Assembly (NCBI GenBank): GCA_025934635.1
Contig: JAICWX010000338.1
Span: forward strand, 1-9,255
Origin: Streptosporangiaceae bacterium
GTDB lineage: Bacteria; Actinomycetota; Actinomycetes; Streptosporangiales; Streptosporangiaceae
Direction: 5' to 3'
DNA length: 9,255 nt
In this document: one piece after another, positions 5,568-9,255 of the stretch
Position numbering within the stretch: the first letter of the stretch is position 1
Layout: each line of letters opens with the position of its first letter
The notes under the pieces: model-generated
Database searches by the model: none
What the model saw: only the letters and a program-made list of their open reading frames with translations
What the model was told of the DNA's origin: nothing
Made by a program: the position numbers and the translations under genes

Positions 5568-6753
5568 CGATCCATCACATCCACTGGAGCTCCTCCGCCA
5601 GGCGGCGGACGGGCGATCCCGGGCCGGGATACGGCGCGGCCTGGTGCCCCGCCCGGCCGGCCCCGACGGGCTTATCGACCTGGCCTCGAACGACTACCTC
5701 GGGCTGTGCCGGGACAAGCGGCTCGCCGCCGCCGCGGTCGAGGCGGCCTGGGAGTGGGGCACCGGGTCGACCGGCTCCCGCCTGGTCACCGGGACGACCG
5801 CGCTGCACGCCCGGCTGGAGGCGCGGCTGGCCGAGTTCGCCGGCGCGCCGGCCGCGCTGGTGTTCTCGTCGGGCTACCTGGCCAACCTGACCGTGCTCAC
5901 CGCGCTGGCCGCGGCCCTGGACGGCACGGGCGGGGGCGGGGTCCTGATCGTCTCGGACGCGGGCAACCACGCCTCGCTGATCGACGCGTGCCGGCTGGCC
6001 CGTGGCGCTGGTGTCCGGGTCGAGGTGACGCCGCATCGCGACGTGGAGGCGGTGCGGCGGGCGCTGGTTTCCCGGGACGAGGCGGCGGCCATCGTGGTCA
6101 GCGACGCGGTGTTCTCCGTCGACGGCGGTCAGGCGCCGGTGGCCGAGCTGCACGCCGTGGCCCGGGACCACGGGGCGCTGCTGGTGGTTGACGAGGCCCA
6201 CTCGTTCGGTGTGATTGGTCCGGGGGGGCGCGGTACGGCGGCGGCGGCCGGGATCGGCGCCGAGCCGGACCTGATCCGCACCGTCACCTTGTCCAAGGCG
6301 CTGGCCGGCCAGGGCGGCGCGGTGCTGGCGGGGCCGGAGGTGATCGCCACGCTGGTGGACACCGGGCGCGGGTTCATCTTCGACACCGGCCTGGCACCGC
6401 CGTGCGCGGGCGCGGCCCTGGCCGCCCTGGACGTGATCGCGGCCGAGCCGGAGCTCGGCGCCCGGGCCCGGGCGGCCGCGGCCCGGCTGGCCGGAATCGC
6501 CGCCGGCCTGGGCCTGTCCGTGCGGCCGCCGGACGCCGCCGTGCTCGCGGTCGTCATCGGTGACGCGGCGCGGGCGGCGCAGGCCCAGCGGATCTGCGCC
6601 GCCCACGGCGTGCGGGCCGGCTGCTTCCGGCCGCCGTCGGTCCCGGTCGGCCAGGCGTGCCTGCGGCTGGCGGCCCGGGCGAGCCTGACGGAAAGCGACT
6701 TCGCGGCGGCAGTGCGCGCGCTGGCCGCGGTGCGAGACCATGGAGATAGTTGA
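5563..6753 (+). CDS. bioF: 8-amino-7-oxononanoate synthase (BioF)
   Basis: This 396-residue PLP enzyme joins pimeloyl-ACP/CoA and L-alanine to make 8-amino-7-oxononanoate (KAPA), the first committed step of the biotin ring pathway. It belongs to the alpha-oxoamine synthases, with LASNDYLGL near 41-49, [12 protein letters not shown] near 66-77, the PLP-stacking His136 in GNHASLID, Asp210 and His213 in VDEAHSFGV, and the Schiff-base Lys245 in [10 protein letters not shown]. The late motif [20 protein letters not shown] is typical of BioF rather than of 5-aminolevulinate or glycine C-acetyltransferases. No ribosome site precedes the ATG at 5563, and GATCAT seven bases upstream suggests a leaderless mRNA. 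It probably heads an operon with the GntR gene and bioD. bioA and bioB are not in the window. Confidence 0.92.
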   Translation: MRDPSHPLELLRQAADGRSRAGIRRGLVPRPAGPDGLIDLASNDYLGLCRDKRLAAAAVEAAWEWGTGSTGSRLVTGTTALHARLEARLAEFAGAPAALVFSSGYLANLTVLTALAAALDGTGGGGVLIVSDAGNHASLIDACRLARGAGVRVEVTPHRDVEAVRRALVSRDEAAAIVVSDAVFSVDGGQAPVAELHAVARDHGALLVVDEAHSFGVIGPGGRGTAAAAGIGAEPDLIRTVTLSKALAGQGGAVLAGPEVIATLVDTGRGFIFDTGLAPPCAGAALAALDVIAAEPELGARARAAAARLAGIAAGLGLSVRPPDAAVLAVVIGDAARAAQAQRICAAHGVRAGCFRPPSVPVGQACLRLAARASLTESDFAAAVRALAAVRDHGDS

Positions 6754-6784
6754 CGTTCACCTCTTATTAAGGCGAAGATTCCGG
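6754..6784 (+). other. AT-rich leader between bioF and dasR-like gene
   Basis: These 31 bases include TTATTAAGG and stand out as AT-rich. If the regulator began at the in-frame ATG at 6740, this stretch would encode two consecutive TTA leucine codons and AGG-CGA-AGA arginines, all rare in such genomes. It is therefore better read as untranslated leader, perhaps with an internal promoter; TTGACG at 6750-6755 precedes it, but no matching -10 is spaced correctly. Confidence 0.35.
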
Positions 6785-7546
6785 ATGACCGCTTCTCTGC
6801 TGCCGGCCGGTGACCCGCCCGGAATCCCCGGTGCGGGCGTGCCGCCCCGGCTGCCCAAGTACTACCAGGTGAAGCGCCAGCTGCTCGAGCTCACGGCCGC
6901 GCTGGACGCGGGCAGCCCGGTACCGCCGGAGCGGGAGCTCGCGCGGTCGTACGGAACCTCGCGGACCACGGTCAGGCAGGCGCTGGCCGAGCTCGTCATC
7001 GAGGGCCGGCTCCTGCGCATGCAGGGCAAGGGCACCTTCGTGGCCAAGCCCAAGGTGGCCCAGCCGCTCGAGCTGGCCAGCTACACCGAGGGCATGCGCG
7101 CGCACGGCCTGCACCCGCAGACCAAGATCCTCGACATCGGCTACGTCGCTTCGGACGAGCCGCTCGCCGAGCTGCTCGGCATCCGCCCGGGCGGCCGCGT
7201 GCTGCGCATCCACCGGCTGCGGCTGGCCGACGGCGAGCCGATGTCGATCGACACCTCGCACCTGCCCGCCCGGCGCTTCCCCGGCCTGCGCAAGCAGCTG
7301 GAACGGCACCGGTCGCTGTACGAGACGCTGCAGGCGGCCTACGGCATCGAGCTGGCCGAGGCGGAGGAGACGATCGAGACGGTGCTGGCCGACCCGCACG
7401 ACGCCCAGCTGCTGGAGGTGGACCCCGGGCTGCCGCTGCTGCTGCTGTCACGGCACGCTTATGACGTCACCGGGGAGCCGGTCGAGTGGGCGCAGTCATG
7501 GTACCGGGGGGACCGGTACAAGTTCGTGACGAGGCTGCGCCGGTGA
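6785..7546 (+). CDS. dasR: DasR-like GntR/HutC family regulator
   Basis: From the ATG at 6785 the protein has 253 residues. An N-terminal winged helix-turn-helix (about 24-88) reads [36 protein letters not shown] and [19 protein letters not shown] ligand-binding domain (about 91-245) follows, with [40 protein letters not shown]. This closely follows Streptomyces DasR as I recall it, through both domains. DasR is the GlcNAc-6-P/GlcN-6-P-responsive repressor of chitin and aminosugar use and of development. Here it lies 31 bp after bioF and overlaps bioD by 4 bp, so it is likely cotranscribed with biotin genes. No TGGTCTAGACCA-type DasR site was seen by eye. Starts at 6740 (rare codons) or GTG 6839 are possible. 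The UTRA family is certain; true DasR orthology is likely but the ligand is untested. Confidence 0.82.
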   Translation: MTASLLPAGDPPGIPGAGVPPRLPKYYQVKRQLLELTAALDAGSPVPPERELARSYGTSRTTVRQALAELVIEGRLLRMQGKGTFVAKPKVAQPLELASYTEGMRAHGLHPQTKILDIGYVASDEPLAELLGIRPGGRVLRIHRLRLADGEPMSIDTSHLPARRFPGLRKQLERHRSLYETLQAAYGIELAEAEETIETVLADPHDAQLLEVDPGLPLLLLSRHAYDVTGEPVEWAQSWYRGDRYKFVTRLRR

Positions 7547-8256
7547 CGGTTTCGGGGGCCTCGCCGGTCCTGGTGGTCAGCGGGACCGGGACCGAGGTCG
7601 GCAAGACGGTGGTGACCGCGGCGGTCGCGGCCCTGGCGGCGGGGCGCGGTGAGCGGGTGGCGGTGGTCAAGCCCGTCCAGACCGGCGAGCCGCCCGGCGC
7701 CGCCGGTGACCTGGAGGTGGTCCGGCGGCTGGCGGGGGTGACCCGGACCCGTGAGCTGGCCCGGTTCGGTGACCCGCTGTCCCCCGAGGCGGCCGCCCGG
7801 GCCGCCGGCCGGCCACCGCTGGACCTGGCCGAGGCCGCCGTCGTGATCAAGCAGCTGCAGGCCGAGGCGGACCTGGTCCTGGTCGAGGGCGCGGGCGGGC
7901 TGCTGGTGCGCTACGACCCGGCGGGGGCCACGATCGCGGACCTGGCCGCCATGCTGGGGGCGCCGGTCCTGGTGGTCACCACGCCCGGGCTCGGTACCCT
8001 CAACCACACGGCGCTGACGGTGGAGGCGCTGGGCGCGCGGCGGCTGACGCTGGCCGGGCTGGTCATCGGCTCCTGGCCGGCCGCGCCGGGGCTGGCCGAG
8101 CGGGCCAACCTCACCGACCTGGCCGTCATTGCGGGACGGCCGCTGGCCGGGGCGATGCCGGCCGGTGCCGGGCGGCTGGAGCGAGCGGCCTTCCTGGCCG
8201 CGGCGCGCGCCGGGCTCGGCCCGGGACTCGGCGGCACGTTCCGCGGGGCCGGCTGA
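7543..8256 (+). CDS. bioD: Dethiobiotin synthetase (BioD)
   Basis: This 237-residue protein catalyses ATP- and CO2-dependent closure of the ureido ring, turning 7,8-diaminopelargonic acid into dethiobiotin. The P-loop GTGTEVGKT spans 14-22, KPVQTG is at 43-48 with the substrate-binding lysine, and EGAGGLL is at 115-121. LGTLNHT further on matches the family's adenine/Thr-Asn-His region. The GTG at 7543 overlaps the regulator's stop (GTGA) and has GAGG eight bases upstream at 7531-7534, so translation is coupled. The upstream ATG at 7486 would lie inside the regulator and is unlikely. The C-terminus is Gly/Ala-rich. Its stop codon lies in the first copy of a 17-bp tandem repeat whose other copies read TGG there. 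Confidence 0.92.
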   Translation: MTVSGASPVLVVSGTGTEVGKTVVTAAVAALAAGRGERVAVVKPVQTGEPPGAAGDLEVVRRLAGVTRTRELARFGDPLSPEAAARAAGRPPLDLAEAAVVIKQLQAEADLVLVEGAGGLLVRYDPAGATIADLAAMLGAPVLVVTTPGLGTLNHTALTVEALGARRLTLAGLVIGSWPAAPGLAERANLTDLAVIAGRPLAGAMPAGAGRLERAAFLAAARAGLGPGLGGTFRGAG

Positions 8257-8303
8257 CCTGGGCGGGTAGCTGGCCTGGGCGGGCGGCTGGCCTGGGCGGG
8301 CGG
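8253..8303 (+). repeat. 17-bp tandem repeat at the bioD stop
   Basis: Three adjacent units (8253-8269, 8270-8286, 8287-8303) follow CTGGCCTGGGCGGGCGG. Units two and three are identical. Unit one has CTGACC, which creates the bioD stop, and TAG at its end. Confidence 0.85.
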
Positions 8304-8410
8304 CTGAGGGGTTCGCCTACTGGTGCGCGATCTGGTTCCGACCTCAGTACACGCATCCGCACCACGGTTCGCACCCGTTACAGCCTCAGGATCTCCCCCG
8401 CCTCCGGCAA

Positions 8411-8467
8411 CGACATTGATGCTCCATCCATGTCGTGATCGCGACATTGATGCTCCATCCATGTCGT
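8411..8467. repeat. Twin identical 25-bp near-palindromes
   Basis: An identical 26-bp sequence occurs at 8411-8436 and 8442-8467, a 31-bp period with a 5-bp spacer (GATCG). In each, CGACAT pairs with ATGTCG and, after one T/C mismatch, GATG pairs with CATC around a CTC loop: 10 of 11 pairs over 25 bp. The period is about three helical turns, so two dimers could bind on one face. The unit is equally able to fold as an RNA hairpin. Confidence 0.8.
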
Positions 8468-8534
8468 CAGCCGCGCTGCCGGGGATGTGGCGGAGTGAGG
8501 TCAGGGGTACTACGGATATGTCCGGCGACTCGTG

Positions 8535-8668
8535 GTGCCCTGGGTGCTGGGGCGGCTTCCCCCGGGGGCGCTCGGCCGGGTGCCCTTGGGTGCTGGGATG
8601 GCTTCCCGGGGCGCTCGGCCGGGTGCCCTTGGGTGCTGGGCGGCTTCCCCGGGGGTGCTCGGCGGAGG
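8535..8668. repeat. Triple 43-45 bp GC-rich repeat
   Basis: Copies begin GTGCCC at 8535, 8580 and 8623. Each runs GTGCCCTTGGGTGCTGGG, a short variable part, GGCTTCC, a C/G-palindromic core, then GCTCGGC. Periods of 45 and 43 bp come from small indels in the G and C runs, so no single reading frame survives. Each copy can form several small hairpins. Confidence 0.8.
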
Positions 8669-8861
8669 AGAACTTGCTCTGCGGGGGCGAATTACTGGGA
8701 TTGTCATTGGACGAGAGAATAAGGATGGTTGACCGGGACTGGGCTTAGCTGAGCTGGGCAATGACTAGTGGCGAAGGGCTGGTGATTTGGCAACAAGTTC
8801 CTATCGTTGGCGTCAGGGCATTGCCGATTCCCGGTCGCGGGCGGACCATATATGCAACCAG

Positions 8862-8877
8862 TGTGATGCCAGTCACT
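8862..8877 (+). promoter_or_regulatory. CRP-like site before the DUF3311 gene
   Basis: TGTGATGCCAGTCACT matches TGTGA-N6-TCACA at 9 of 10 defined bases with a perfect GTGA/TCAC dyad. It ends 34 bases before the ATG at 8912. A wider inverted repeat GCAACC (8854-8859)/GGTTGC surrounds it. Carbon-source control of a transporter operon by a CRP-family protein would make sense. Confidence 0.5.
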
Positions 8878-8911
8878 GTGAGAGGTTGCCTCCGCCGGAC
8901 GAGAGGGAAAC

Positions 8912-9255
8912 ATGACCCAGCCACCTGCTGCACGGACCCCCGCTGGCTCCCGGTCCCCGTACGCCGCCCATCCCGTCATCACGGCGGTCATCGCCGTCCT
9001 GATCTTCGCCTCGGTCTTCTTCTCGCTGTACGTGCCGCTCTACGCCAGCGCCACGCCGAAGGTCGGCGACTTTCCGTTCTTCTACTTCTTCCTGCTCATC
9101 TACATGCCGGTGGTGGGCATCGTGCTCGGGATCGTCCTGTTCTTGCAGAACCTGCTGCGAGCACCCGCTGGCGCTGGCGGACCGGGCGCTGGCGGACCGG
9201 GCGCTGGCGGACCGGGCGCTAGCGGACCGGGCGCTAGCGGACCGGGCGCTGGCCG
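8912..9255 (+). CDS. DUF3311-type membrane protein, cut by window end
   Basis: The visible 114 codons encode an N-terminal hydrophilic segment (1-20), a membrane helix at about 21-42 (VITAVIAVLIFASVFFSLYV), a short loop VPLYASATPKVGDFPFFYFF, and a second helix at about 62-86. The VPLY...FPFFY...LIYMPVVGIVLGIV pattern matches DUF3311, small proteins normally encoded just before a sodium/solute symporter; that gene would lie beyond the window. The start ATG has GAGAGGG upstream with a 4-nt gap. After the second helix comes a Gly-Ala-Gly-Gly-Pro repeat tail that runs off the edge, which is unusual for such a short family. The family call is from motif memory. Confidence 0.72.
   Translation, partial: MTQPPAARTPAGSRSPYAAHPVITAVIAVLIFASVFFSLYVPLYASATPKVGDFPFFYFFLLIYMPVVGIVLGIVLFLQNLLRAPAGAGGPGAGGPGAGGPGASGPGASGPGAG
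9171..9255 (+). repeat. 15-bp coding repeat, five copies and a partial
   Basis: GCGCTGGCGGACCGG repeats at 9171, 9186, 9201, 9216 and 9231, with a sixth partial copy at 9246 reaching the window end. Copies four and five share the change GCTGGC to GCTAGC. Each encodes Gly-Ala-Gly/Ser-Gly-Pro in the C-terminal tail of the membrane protein. Confidence 0.9.

Larger units (their letters stand above)
8257..8911. other. Repeat-rich intergenic region
   Basis: About 650 bases without a convincing gene. They contain, in order, the rest of a 17-bp tandem repeat, twin palindromes at 8411-8467, a 43-45 bp triple repeat at 8535-8668, an AT-richer leader with CATATATG (8847-8854), and a CRP-like site at 8862-8877. 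A 141-codon open frame from 8323 crosses the repeats, but the repeat periods (45, 43) break frame and its composition is not that of a gene. A 24-codon frame beginning TTG at 8674 behind GGAGGAG could be a leader peptide. It uses rare codons and is unproven. Confidence 0.6.

Noticed and set aside
5525..5584. pdtaS start at the ATG at 5584
   Set aside because: It would overlap divergent bioF by 22 bp and add residues not present in PdtaS, whose N-terminus aligns with the GTG at 5524.
4037..5890. 617-codon plus-strand frame across pdtaS into bioF
   Set aside because: Composition is a shadow of pdtaS and bioF, both of which have full catalytic motifs in their own frames.
7486..7542. bioD start at the ATG at 7486
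   Set aside because: It would overlap the regulator gene by 61 bp; the GTG at 7543 has a spaced GAGG and the typical 4-bp overlap.
8320..8380. tRNA-like GGTTCGCACC near 8364
   Set aside because: No acceptor stem or anticodon arm can be paired around it.
8411..8467. CRISPR-like pair of repeats
   Set aside because: Only two copies with a 5-bp gap and no cas genes; the repeats are palindromes better read as binding sites or hairpins.
8323..8748. 141-codon open frame after bioD
   Set aside because: It runs through 43-45 bp repeats that shift frame between copies, is rich in Gly, Pro and Trp from the repeat, and has no family motif.
8256..8911. DasR operator (TGGTCTAGACCA type) near ACTGG at 8319
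   Set aside because: The partner half does not form the dyad; no such site was found by eye in the window.

Overview
The window comes from a high-GC actinomycete. Coding third positions are almost all G or C, GTG starts are common, and the genes are actinobacterial families (WhiB, PdtaS, SigF/SigH-type sigma, DasR-type GntR). I cannot name the genus. Streptosporangiales or a related mycelial order fits, but that is a guess.

Layout. Bases 1-235 hold a terminator-like hairpin and the leader of the first operon. An RsbW-type anti-sigma factor (236-712) overlaps its SigB/SigF-family sigma factor (709-1575). A small four-helix membrane protein with an Ala/Lys/Gln repeat tail (1608-2180, minus) converges on the sigma gene. 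A diacylglycerol-kinase-family lipid kinase (2253-3206) is divergent from it. About 400 bases of regulatory DNA with two CRP-like sites precede a WhiB1/WblE iron-sulfur protein (3604-3858). The PdtaS-type sensor kinase (4004-5524, minus) converges on whiB1. A 38-bp divergent spacer separates pdtaS from bioF (5563-6753), which is followed by a DasR-like GntR/UTRA regulator (6785-7546) and bioD (7543-8256). About 650 bases of mostly non-coding, repeat-rich DNA follow. The last gene is a partial DUF3311-type membrane protein (8912 to the edge), which usually accompanies a solute symporter.

How it fits together. From memory, the left and centre (anti-sigma/sigma, lipid kinase, whiB1, pdtaS) match a conserved actinobacterial neighbourhood: Rv3218-Rv3220c in Mycobacterium tuberculosis and the SCO5239-SCO5244 region of Streptomyces coelicolor, where dasR (SCO5231) is also close. 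The cluster concerns stress and developmental signalling: a partner-switching sigma factor, an NO/redox-sensing WhiB, and a sensor kinase acting on an antiterminator. What differs here is that two biotin genes, bioF and bioD, flank the DasR-like regulator.

The most interesting unexplained signals are non-coding. One is an 11-bp perfect inverted repeat filling the pdtaS/bioF spacer and overlapping the bioF start. Another is a pair of identical 25-bp near-palindromes 31 bp apart at 8411-8467. There are also three CRP-like sites. Short tandem repeats are unusually frequent, both inside genes and between them; one triplicates the start region of the sigma gene.
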